Shown one piece after another: positions 56,597 to 64,000 of a stretch of 64,000 nucleotides of DNA; the stretch's first letter is position 1, and each line of letters starts with the position of its first letter. The stretch comes from Dongia_B soli. GTDB taxonomy: Bacteria; Pseudomonadota; Alphaproteobacteria; Dongiales; Dongiaceae. Under the pieces are notes generated by a model. That model had not been told where the DNA came from and did no database searches. It saw nothing but the letters and a program-made list of their open reading frames with translations. The DNA lies in contig NZ_JAXCLW010000002.1 of the NCBI RefSeq assembly GCF_034044715.1, forward strand, positions 1,054,001-1,118,000, given 5' to 3'. The translations under genes and the position numbers were made by a program.

Positions 56597-57505
56597 TCAT
56601 CCCTCCTGGGGAGCGAGCTTTCCAAAGGGCGAGGTTCCGGGGCTAAGGGACAGGGCGCCGAGCCGCTTCAGCCCTTCCCGGCCATAGCGCTCTTTGATCG
56701 CCTGCTTCAGCCAAGCCTCCGCCTGGTTATGGCGCTGAATATCCAACCGGGCATTGGCCTGCAGCCAGGCGAAATGATCGGCTGCACTGTCGATCAGTCT
56801 CGCGATCCCTTCCCCGCTGGTGGCGCTGACGGTCAGGACGGCAATCGGCCACGCTTCCGGGTCCGTCAGCGCCAGGGAAAGAGCGCCCTTCACATCGGTT
56901 TTGGCCCGGGTCGCCGCCTTCCCCATATCACCCTTCGTGACGACGACGATATCGGGAATTTCGACGATCCCGGCTTTCATGAATTGCAGGCTGTCGCCCG
57001 AACCGGGTTGGACGCAAAAGACCACCGTATCGGCGGCCATGGCGATGTCGGTTTCGGATTGGCCGACGCCGACCGTCTCCACCAGCACGATATCGAACAC
57101 CGCGCGCATCAGGATCATGGCGGCATAGGTCATCTCCGCCAGCCCGCCCAATTGGTCGCGGGCCGCCATGGAACGGACGAAGATGCCATTATCTTCCGGA
57201 TCGGTGCGCAGCCGCGTGCGATCGCCGAGCAGGGCGCCGCCCGATCGCCGCGAGGACGGATCGACCGCGATGACGCCGATGGCCTTGCCGCGTAACCGGT
57301 AGTCGCGGATGAGTGCGCCGATCAGGGTGGATTTTCCCACACCCGGCGGTCCGGTCAGCCCGATCACCTGGCCGAAAGGCCGGGCAAAGGCTTCATCCAA
57401 CAGTGCGACCATTGCGAGATCATCCGGCGCAGCCTCCATCCTGGCCAGTGCCTGCGCCATCTGCACCTTGCCGCCCGATTTGAGCTGATCGAGGGTCAGC
57501 GCCAT
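56597..57505 (-). CDS. meaB: Methylmalonyl-CoA mutase-associated GTPase MeaB
   Basis: 302 residues of the MeaB/ArgK G3E GTPase family: Walker A GLTGPPGVGKSTLIGALI near residue 52, the Walker B/Mg region VIAVDPSSRRSGGALLGDRTR, ETVGVGQSETDIA and the base-recognition VTKGDMGKAA. MeaB loads and protects the B12 cofactor of methylmalonyl-CoA mutase. A helical C-terminal dimerisation segment follows. The mutase genes are not in this window. With prpE at 24153 this implies propionate use by the methylmalonyl-CoA route. Confidence 0.93.
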   Translation of the reverse strand: MALTLDQLKSGGKVQMAQALARMEAAPDDLAMVALLDEAFARPFGQVIGLTGPPGVGKSTLIGALIRDYRLRGKAIGVIAVDPSSRRSGGALLGDRTRLRTDPEDNGIFVRSMAARDQLGGLAEMTYAAMILMRAVFDIVLVETVGVGQSETDIAMAADTVVFCVQPGSGDSLQFMKAGIVEIPDIVVVTKGDMGKAATRAKTDVKGALSLALTDPEAWPIAVLTVSATSGEGIARLIDSAADHFAWLQANARLDIQRHNQAEAWLKQAIKERYGREGLKRLGALSLSPGTSPFGKLAPQEG

Positions 57506-57691
57506 AGGGCATCTCCCGCTTGTCCACGCATCATCGAGCCAGCTGTCCCTCTCGCCAATTGCAATTGCATGTCAGCCAGATTGTGCTGTTCGGTCAAGCA
57601 CTTCCATCGCCGCGCCGACTTCGCTAGAAAGGCATGGCCGGCCGGTTCTGAAGAGAGACCGACCGCTAGCGCGGCGACATAAGGATTTACG

Positions 57692-58423
57692 ATGAAACGC
57701 CTGATCACCGGCCTGCTTCTCGTCGTATTCGCGGGTGCCTTGCTGGGCGGCTGCAGCGAGACCGTGCTGACCCGCGGCCAAGCCGCTAATGTCAAGACGG
57801 TTGGCGTCATTTCAGCCATCGGCAATGAACTGACGGTCCGGGATATCGTCGCGCAAGACCCGGCCGGCAGCCAGGGATCGCTGGCGGCATTCGGCCTCGA
57901 CCATTATGCCATCGAGCAGGTCAATCGCTTGCTGGCCGACCGCTACAGCCTCATTCCCATCGCATATCAACCGGACGACTTTTATCAGAGCGAAAAGGAG
58001 CGCGCGGTCCAGAGCTTTCTGATCGGCGGCGTGCCGGTCGGCCAGATCATCAGCCATCGCACGCAAATACCAACCGGCACAACCGCCGATACGGGTCTTG
58101 GCGCGGATATCTATGTCGTACTGCTTCCAGGCAAGGCCGCGCTCGAGGATGTCGAGAAGCCGCTTTACGGCGCCAGCCTGGTCCGGCTGGCAGGCGGCCC
58201 AAATCTTGGCATCGTCTATCGCATCATCGTCGTCGACGGCCATACCTTGCAGCCGATCGCAAATGTCGACGCGATGGCGGATCATGCAGTCGATAACAGC
58301 TATTGGGCCGAGAGCTTCGCTGCGCTCAGCGAGAGCCAGAAGCAGCAGATCGCCGACACCTGGAAACAACGCCTCGACCGCAGCCTGAAGCCGGCTTTGC
58401 AGAAACTGAACCTCCTTCCCTAA
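57692..58423 (+). CDS. Unrecognised lipoprotein
   Basis: 243 residues; signal MKRLITGLLLVVFAGALLGG ends in a lipobox LGGC (Cys21). AAGGA lies 6 bases before the ATG. The body begins KTVGVISAIGNELTVRDIVA and includes GADIYVVLLPGKAALEDVEK and GIVYRIIVVDGHTLQPIANV. No family recognised; the alternating hydrophobic pattern suggests a globular alpha/beta domain on the periplasmic face of a membrane. It is divergent from meaB and followed by a strong terminator, so it is a single-gene unit. Confidence 0.75.
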   Translation: MKRLITGLLLVVFAGALLGGCSETVLTRGQAANVKTVGVISAIGNELTVRDIVAQDPAGSQGSLAAFGLDHYAIEQVNRLLADRYSLIPIAYQPDDFYQSEKERAVQSFLIGGVPVGQIISHRTQIPTGTTADTGLGADIYVVLLPGKAALEDVEKPLYGASLVRLAGGPNLGIVYRIIVVDGHTLQPIANVDAMADHAVDNSYWAESFAALSESQKQQIADTWKQRLDRSLKPALQKLNLLP

Positions 58424-58463
58424 AGCAGGTTTCGAGCCGGCAACTCATCCCGCAAAAACATTA

Positions 58464-58493
58464 GGCCCCGCTTCAAGCGGGGCCCGAGTTTTT
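58464..58493. terminator. Strong terminator between convergent genes
   Basis: GGCCCCGCTT / AAGCGGGGCC separated by a single base, so the actual loop is 3-5 bases, followed by CGAGTTTTT on the plus strand. It separates the lipoprotein gene from the convergent ppdK gene. Confidence 0.85.
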
Positions 58494-58519
58494 CGAACAG
58501 AAGCTGCTTCGGTGAGCGA

Positions 58520-61207
58520 TCAGCCTTCGCCCTTGCGACCATCGCCTGACGAGGTCAAAGCGGCCTGGGCTGCTGCCAGCTTGGCGATCGGCACCCGATA
58601 GGGCGAGCAGGAGACGTAGTTCAATCCCTGCTGGGCGCAGAAATGGATCGAGGCCGGATCGCCGCCATGTTCGCCGCAGATGCCGAGCTTGATATCGGGC
58701 CGCGTCTTGCGGCCGCGTTCCGCCGCCAGTTTCACCAATTCGCCAACGCCATCGGCGTCGAGGGTGATGAAGGGATCGCGAGCCAGAATACCCTGGCGTT
58801 CATAGGCCTGGATGAAGCGCGCGGCATCATCGCGGCTGAGGCCGAAGGTCGTTTGCGTCAGATCGTTGGTACCGAAGCTGAAGAAGGCCGCATCCTTGGC
58901 AATCTCACCCGCCAGCAAAGCGGCACGCGGCAATTCGATCATGGTGCCGACGGAGTAAGGCAGCTTCACTTTGCTTTCAGCCTCCACCTCCGCTGCGACG
59001 CGATCGATGATCGCCTTCATCAGCGTCAGTTCCTTCGGGATGCCGACCAGCGGGATCATGATCTCGGCTTCCGCCGTGTCGCCGGAGGTCTGCTTGACAT
59101 GTGCGAGGGCCTCGAAAATCGCGCGGGCCTGCATCTCGTAGATTTCCGGATAGGTGATGCCGAGGCGGCAGCCGCGATGGCCCAGCATCGGATTGCTTTC
59201 ATGCAGGGCGGCTGCGCGGGCCGCCACCGCATCCACCGGAACACCGGCCGCAGCAGCCACTTCGGCCATTTCCTCGGCGGAATGCGGCAGGAATTCGTGC
59301 AGCGGCGGATCCAGCAGACGGATCGTCACCGGCAGACCCTTCATGATCTCGAACAATTCGACGAAGTCCTGGCGCTGCATCGGCAGGATCTTGGCCAGGG
59401 CCTTCTTCCGGCCCTCGACATCCTCAGCCATGATCATTTCGCGCATGGCGACAATGCGGTCACCATCGAAGAACATGTGCTCGGTGCGGCAAAGGCCGAT
59501 GCCCTCGGCGCCGAATTTCCGCGCCGTGCGGGCATCCAGCGGAGTCTCGGCATTGGTGCGGATCTTCAGTTTCCGCGCTTCGTCGGCCCAGCCCATCAGC
59601 GTGGCGAAATCGCCGGAAAGCTGCGGCTCGATGGTCGGCACGGCCCCCGCCATCACCTCGCCGGTCCCGCCATCGATGGTGATCAGGTCGCCTTCCTGAA
59701 TCTTGTGACCCTTGACGATCATCACCTTGGCCTTGCCGTCGATGCGCAATTCACCCGCACCCGAGACGCAGGGACGGCCCATGCCGCGCGCCACCACAGC
59801 CGCGTGGCTGGTCATGCCGCCACGCGTCGTCAGAATACCGACCGCCGCATGCATGCCATGAATGTCTTCGGGGCTGGTCTCGACACGAACCAGGATCACC
59901 TTGTCGCCCTTGGCCGCGCGGTCTTCGGCGTCGTCGGCAGTAAAGACCACCTTGCCCGAAGCGGCGCCCGGGCTGGCCGGCAGGCCGCGCGCGATGACTT
60001 CCCGCTTCGCCTTGGGATCGAGGGTCGGATGCAGCAATTGATCCAGCGAGGCGGGATCGATCCGCGCAACCGCGGTCTTCTTGTCGATCAGGCCCTCGTT
60101 GCAGAGGTCTACCGCAATCTTCAGCGCCGCCTGGGCGGTGCGCTTGCCGTTGCGGGTCTGCAGCATATAGAGCTTGCCCTTCTGGACCGTGAACTCGATA
60201 TCCTGCATGTCGCGATAATGCGTTTCCAGTTGCTGGCGCACATCGTTGAGCTGGCTGAAAACCTCCGGCATCACCTCTTCCATCGCCGGCAGCGTGGAAT
60301 TGTTCGCCTTCTTGCCGGCGAGCGTCAGATGCTGCGGCGTGCGGATGCCGGCAACGACATCTTCGCCCTGCGCATTGACGAGATATTCGCCGTAGAATTC
60401 TTTCTCGCCGGTCGAGGGATTGCGGGTGAAGGCAACGCCAGTGGCGCAATCATTCCCCATATTGCCGAAGACCATGGCCTGGACGTTGACGGCCGTGCCC
60501 CAATCTTCCGGAATGTTGTTCAGTTTGCGATAGGTGATGGCGCGCGGGATGTTCCAACTGGCGAAAACGGCGCCGATCGCACCCCAGAGCTGGGTGCGGG
60601 GATCCTGCGGGAACGGCTTGCCGAGCTCCTCCTCCACCTTCGCCTTGTATTCGGCAATCACCTTCTTCCAGTTCTCGGCAGTCAGGTCGGTATCCAGCGA
60701 AACGCCGAGATCGCTCTTATGCAGATCGAGGATCTCCTCGAAATGATGGTGCTCCACGCCAAGCACGACATTGCCGTACATCTGGATAAAGCGGCGATAG
60801 GAATCATAGGCAAAACGCTCGTCACCCGATTGTTTGGCAAGGCCGGCAGCGGTTTCATCGTTGAGGCCGAGATTGAGAACGGTGTCCATCATGCCCGGCA
60901 TCGAGACGCGCGCACCTGAGCGAACGGAAACCAGCAAGGGCGCATTGGGATCGCCGAACTTCATGCCGACGATCTTCTCGATATGGGCGACGCCGTCATC
61001 GACCTGCTTCTTGAGATCGTCCGGGAAGCCCTTGTCATGGGCGTAATAGTAAGTGCAGACCTCGGTCGTGATGGAGAAGCCCGGCGGCACCGGCAGGCCC
61101 AGGCTGCTCATCTCCGCCAGATTGGCTCCCTTGCCACCCAGCAGATTGCGCATATCCGCGCGACCTTCCGCCATGCCATCGCCAAAGCGGTACACCCATT
61201 TCGCCAT
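58520..61207 (-). CDS. ppdK: Pyruvate, phosphate dikinase
   Basis: 895 residues, the full length of the enzyme. The N-terminal ATP-grasp domain has LLGGKGANLAEMSSLGLPVP and SVRSGARVSMPGMMDTVLNL; the central phosphohistidine domain has GGMTSHAAVVARGMG, with the regulatory Thr and catalytic His adjacent; the C-terminal TIM barrel has GLCRTEHMF, FSFGTNDLTQTTFG and CGEHGGDP with the catalytic Cys. It interconverts pyruvate, ATP and phosphate with PEP, AMP and diphosphate. The ATG at 61207 (GAGAG upstream) is used rather than a GTG 12 bases before. It is 8 bp downstream of glyS and cotranscribed with it. Confidence 0.95.
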   Translation of the reverse strand: MAKWVYRFGDGMAEGRADMRNLLGGKGANLAEMSSLGLPVPPGFSITTEVCTYYYAHDKGFPDDLKKQVDDGVAHIEKIVGMKFGDPNAPLLVSVRSGARVSMPGMMDTVLNLGLNDETAAGLAKQSGDERFAYDSYRRFIQMYGNVVLGVEHHHFEEILDLHKSDLGVSLDTDLTAENWKKVIAEYKAKVEEELGKPFPQDPRTQLWGAIGAVFASWNIPRAITYRKLNNIPEDWGTAVNVQAMVFGNMGNDCATGVAFTRNPSTGEKEFYGEYLVNAQGEDVVAGIRTPQHLTLAGKKANNSTLPAMEEVMPEVFSQLNDVRQQLETHYRDMQDIEFTVQKGKLYMLQTRNGKRTAQAALKIAVDLCNEGLIDKKTAVARIDPASLDQLLHPTLDPKAKREVIARGLPASPGAASGKVVFTADDAEDRAAKGDKVILVRVETSPEDIHGMHAAVGILTTRGGMTSHAAVVARGMGRPCVSGAGELRIDGKAKVMIVKGHKIQEGDLITIDGGTGEVMAGAVPTIEPQLSGDFATLMGWADEARKLKIRTNAETPLDARTARKFGAEGIGLCRTEHMFFDGDRIVAMREMIMAEDVEGRKKALAKILPMQRQDFVELFEIMKGLPVTIRLLDPPLHEFLPHSAEEMAEVAAAAGVPVDAVAARAAALHESNPMLGHRGCRLGITYPEIYEMQARAIFEALAHVKQTSGDTAEAEIMIPLVGIPKELTLMKAIIDRVAAEVEAESKVKLPYSVGTMIELPRAALLAGEIAKDAAFFSFGTNDLTQTTFGLSRDDAARFIQAYERQGILARDPFITLDADGVGELVKLAAERGRKTRPDIKLGICGEHGGDPASIHFCAQQGLNYVSCSPYRVPIAKLAAAQAALTSSGDGRKGEG

Positions 61208-61215
61208 GATCTCTC

Positions 61216-63321
61216 TCACCCTTCGATCTTGGAAAAGTCAGCAACCTTGTTCAGTGTCGAACGAATTGCCGACAGCAATCTAAGCCTATTGATCCGTTTT
61301 TGCGGGTCATCACAATTCACCGTGACCTTGTCGAAGAAGGCATCGACAGGGCGCCGCAAATGCGCCAGAGCGGACATCGCGGAAGCGTAATCTTCCTTAA
61401 TGATCGCCTGCTCAGCTTGGCCCGCCGCCGAGGCCAAAGCAATCTGAAGTTCTTTTTCTTCCATTTGCTCCAGCAAGGCGGCATCGATCATGCCGTCATG
61501 GCTGACGCCGTCTTTCTTTTCCTCGATGCGGACGATATTGCTGGCGCGTTTATAGGCGGTCAGCAAATTGGCGCCATCCTCGCTTTCGACGAAAGCTTTC
61601 AACGCATCGACGCGGGCCAGCAAGCGTACGAGATCGTCTTCATTGCCAAGCGCGAAGACGGCGCTGATCAGATCATGGCGCGTCCCCTGTTCCTTCAGCG
61701 CGACCTTCAAGCGATCGGCGAAGAATTCCATCAGCTCGGCAATCACCGCCTTCGGCTGGTTTTTTTCGAAACCGCCATCCTTCGACCCGCCATTGTCATA
61801 GTAGCCGCTATAGGCGCGGGCCAAAACATCGCGCAGCTTCAGGCGCAGCTTGTTTTCGATGATGAGGCGGATGATCCCAAGAGCCGCCCGGCGCAGCGCA
61901 AAGGGATCTTTTGACCCGGTCGGCTTCTCATCGATGGCGAAAAAGCCGGTCAAGGTATCGATCTTATCGGCCAGGGCCACGGCGATGCTCACCGGAGCGT
62001 TGGGGCAGGTGTCGGTCGGCCCCAGGGGCTTGTAGTGATCGGCGATGGCATCGGCGACGGCATCCGGCAATTTCTCCAACTGCGCGTAGTAACGTCCCAT
62101 AATGCCCTGAAGTTCCGGGAACTCTCCGACCATGCCGGAGACCAGGTCGGCCTTGGCAAGCCGCGCCGCCTGTTTCGCCAAATCGATATCGGCGCCGATA
62201 TCCTTGGCCAACTCGCCGGCCAGGTCGATATTCCGCGCCACCTTCTGGCCGACGGATCCAAGTTTGGCATGGTAGGTGATGCTGCCCAGCGACCCCACCC
62301 GGTCGGCCAGCTTCACCTTCTGGTCCTGGCTCCAGAAGAATTCCGCATCGGAGAGACGGGCCCGCAGCACCCGCTCATTGCCGGCGATGATCTGCGCGCC
62401 GCCGTCGCTGGCCTCGATATTGGCGACCACGAGGAAATGCGGCGCCAGCTTCCCATCCTTGCTTTCGACCGCGAAATATTTCTGGTGGGTGCGCATGGAG
62501 GTCGTCAGTACTTCCGCCGGCACCGACATGAATTGCTGATCGATGCCGCCCATCAGGACGACCGGCCATTCCACCAGCCCGGTCACCTCGTCCAGCAAGC
62601 CATCATCCGCCTTCACCTCGAGGCCCTGCTTGGCTGCCAGCTCATCGGCCTGACGCTTGATCGAAGCTCGGCGCTCGGCCTGGTCGAGGATGACCTTGGC
62701 TGCGCGCAATTTCGCCTGATAACCGGCAAAATTGCTGACGGTGATTTCTCCCTGCGAGAGGAAGCGATGGCCGCGCGTCACGCGATCGAAGGTGACGGCG
62801 CTGCCGCCAAGATCGAATTTGCCTTCCAGGACCTTGCCGTCGAACAAGGCGATGATGCCATGCAACGGCCGCACCCAGCGCTGGGTGTAATCCGCCCAGC
62901 GCATGGATTTCGGCCAGGGCAGAGCCGCCATGGAATCCAGGATGGTGCCGGGCAGAACGGCGGCGGTCGCGGCGCCCTTCTTTTCGATCACGGCGAAATA
63001 GAAGACGCCCTTGCCGGTATCGCGTTCCTCACACTGATCGAGCGAGGCCAGGCCGGCGGATTTCAGGAAGCCGTCCACCGCCTGTTGCGGCGAGCCAACC
63101 CGAGGGCCCTTCTTCTCTTCCTTCACATCCGCCTGGGTAACCGGCAGACCGTCGACCACCAGCGCCAGGCGCCGCGGGGTCACATAGGCATCGGCCCGTT
63201 TGAACGCGAGGCCGGCGGATTTCAGCTTCTCGGTGACGAGGCGTTTCAGATCCTCCGCCGCGCGCGCCTGCATGCGGGCGGGAATTTCTTCGGAGAAAAT
63301 CTCTAAAAGCAATTCGGCCAT
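61216..63321 (-). CDS. glyS: Glycine-tRNA ligase beta subunit
   Basis: 701 residues. It starts [18 protein letters not shown], the invariant N-terminus of GlyS, with [20 protein letters not shown], the central [20 protein letters not shown] region and [10 protein letters not shown]. An HD-like domain and a C-terminal DALR anticodon-binding domain complete it. Together with GlyQ it forms the alpha2-beta2 enzyme that charges tRNA-Gly. It begins 4 bp after the glyQ stop codon and ends 8 bp before ppdK. Confidence 0.96.
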   Translation of the reverse strand: MAELLLEIFSEEIPARMQARAAEDLKRLVTEKLKSAGLAFKRADAYVTPRRLALVVDGLPVTQADVKEEKKGPRVGSPQQAVDGFLKSAGLASLDQCEERDTGKGVFYFAVIEKKGAATAAVLPGTILDSMAALPWPKSMRWADYTQRWVRPLHGIIALFDGKVLEGKFDLGGSAVTFDRVTRGHRFLSQGEITVSNFAGYQAKLRAAKVILDQAERRASIKRQADELAAKQGLEVKADDGLLDEVTGLVEWPVVLMGGIDQQFMSVPAEVLTTSMRTHQKYFAVESKDGKLAPHFLVVANIEASDGGAQIIAGNERVLRARLSDAEFFWSQDQKVKLADRVGSLGSITYHAKLGSVGQKVARNIDLAGELAKDIGADIDLAKQAARLAKADLVSGMVGEFPELQGIMGRYYAQLEKLPDAVADAIADHYKPLGPTDTCPNAPVSIAVALADKIDTLTGFFAIDEKPTGSKDPFALRRAALGIIRLIIENKLRLKLRDVLARAYSGYYDNGGSKDGGFEKNQPKAVIAELMEFFADRLKVALKEQGTRHDLISAVFALGNEDDLVRLLARVDALKAFVESEDGANLLTAYKRASNIVRIEEKKDGVSHDGMIDAALLEQMEEKELQIALASAAGQAEQAIIKEDYASAMSALAHLRRPVDAFFDKVTVNCDDPQKRINRLRLLSAIRSTLNKVADFSKIEG

Positions 63322-63325
63322 GATC

Positions 63326-64000
63326 TTACCCGGCCTTATTCATGTTGGCTTCAGCCGGGCGCTGGGTCGCTTCCCAGGCCTCGCAGCAGGATTTCGCGAG
63401 TGCCCGGACGCGGCCGATATAGGCCTGGCGCTCGGTCACGGAGATCACGCCGCGCGCATCCAGCAGATTGAACAGATGACTGGCCTTCAGGCACTGGTCA
63501 TAGGCCGGCAAGGGCAGCGCCTTGGACAGGTTCAGCAGCGCGGCACATTCCTTTTCAGCATCCTGAAAATGCTGAAATAACAGCGCAGTATCCGCATGTT
63601 CGAAATTAAAAGCTGAATATTCCTGCTCGGCCTGGAGATAGATGTCGCCGTAAGACAGTCCGGCCGGGCCCTCAACCCCGTTGAAGTCGAGGTCATAGAC
63701 GTTCTCGACGCCTTGCACATACATGAAGAGCCGTTCGAGACCATAGGTCAGCTCGGTTGAGACCGGGTCACATTCCAGACCGCCAACCTGCTGAAAATAC
63801 GTGAATTGGCTGACTTCCATCCCGTCCAGCCAAACCTCCCAGCCGAGGCCCCAGGCCCCGAGGGTCGGACTCTCCCAATCATCCTCGACGAAACGGATGT
63901 CGTGCTTCAGCGGATCGATGCCGATCGCCTCCAGACTGCCAAGATAAAGCTCCTGGCTGTTTGCCGGCGATGGCTTCAGGATCACCTGGAACTGATAGTA
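63326..64000 (-). CDS. glyQ: Glycine-tRNA ligase alpha subunit (partial, 5' end beyond window)
   Basis: 225 codons are present and the frame is open through the right edge ([23 protein letters not shown]). Family motifs: [46 protein letters not shown] and [14 protein letters not shown], given in part. GlyQ normally has about 290-300 residues, so roughly 70 N-terminal residues lie outside. It is the first gene visible in the glyQ-glyS-ppdK operon. Confidence 0.95.
   Translation of the reverse strand, partial: YYQFQVILKPSPANSQELYLGSLEAIGIDPLKHDIRFVEDDWESPTLGAWGLGWEVWLDGMEVSQFTYFQQVGGLECDPVSTELTYGLERLFMYVQGVENVYDLDFNGVEGPAGLSYGDIYLQAEQEYSAFNFEHADTALLFQHFQDAEKECAALLNLSKALPLPAYDQCLKASHLFNLLDARGVISVTERQAYIGRVRALAKSCCEAWEATQRPAEANMNKAG

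Noticed and set aside
58643..60919. Plus-strand frame of 758 codons opposite ppdK
   Set aside because: Antisense shadow of ppdK with no motif or start signal of its own.

Overview
The window looks like chromosomal DNA of a high-GC alphaproteobacterium, probably from the Rhodospirillales. This rests on gene content and order rather than a marker gene: glyQ-glyS next to pyruvate phosphate dikinase, ubiX next to a DUF465 gene, dmeRF, a meaB GTPase, and several divergent LysR/transporter pairs. There are about 46 protein-coding genes, mostly intact, and no rRNA, tRNA, CRISPR array or recognisable insertion sequence.

Layout. 1-12.5 kb: a giant fused CydDC-type ABC exporter (cut by the left edge), a LysR gene, a FAS1-like dehydratase, two EamA-type transporters, a soluble double-PAS chemotaxis receptor, a PAS protein, a second LysR gene and an ALDH7-type dehydrogenase. 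12.7-20.4 kb: an accessory stretch. It opens with a papain-fold protein that has lost its catalytic residues, continues with a double CoA-transferase and a GMC oxidoreductase under a divergent LysR gene, a decayed stretch and a DUF1326 protein, and closes with a 31-codon relic of a second copy of the papain-fold gene. 20.4-31 kb: methyltransferase, AhpD-like protein, RhlE-like helicase, REP-like palindromes, propionyl-CoA synthetase, 2-isopropylmalate synthase with a probable leaderless leader peptide, and a dmeRF metal-efflux operon. 31-37.7 kb: an ArsR/Old Yellow Enzyme divergent pair, a frameshifted flavodoxin-family gene, ubiX, ygfZ and a P1 peptidase.

38.1-42.8 kb holds the most unusual locus: four co-directional genes encoding a protein with a very acidic N-terminus and a cationic, glycine/alanine-rich centre, two unrelated proteins with zinc-peptidase motifs (HESGH and HEMTH), and a 470-residue protein of no recognised family. 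No established function can be assigned; a precursor processed by dedicated proteases, or an effector module, is a testable idea only. Shortly after it lies an orphan membrane protein of the Pycsar effector family (DUF5706) with no adjacent cyclase.

45-50.3 kb is a complete five-gene peptide/oligopeptide ABC importer operon. 50.7-58.4 kb has a DbpA/CsdA-type helicase, two unrecognised lipoproteins, a set of stacked hairpins, a large hybrid histidine kinase and MeaB. The right end is a tight glyQ-glyS-ppdK operon on the minus strand, with glyQ cut by the edge.

Two genes (flavodoxin-family, about 32.56 kb; GNAT, about 44.55 kb) carry single frameshifts and may be true pseudogenes or sequence errors. 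Family names are from recognition of sequence motifs without database searches. Positions of short sites may be off by a base or two.
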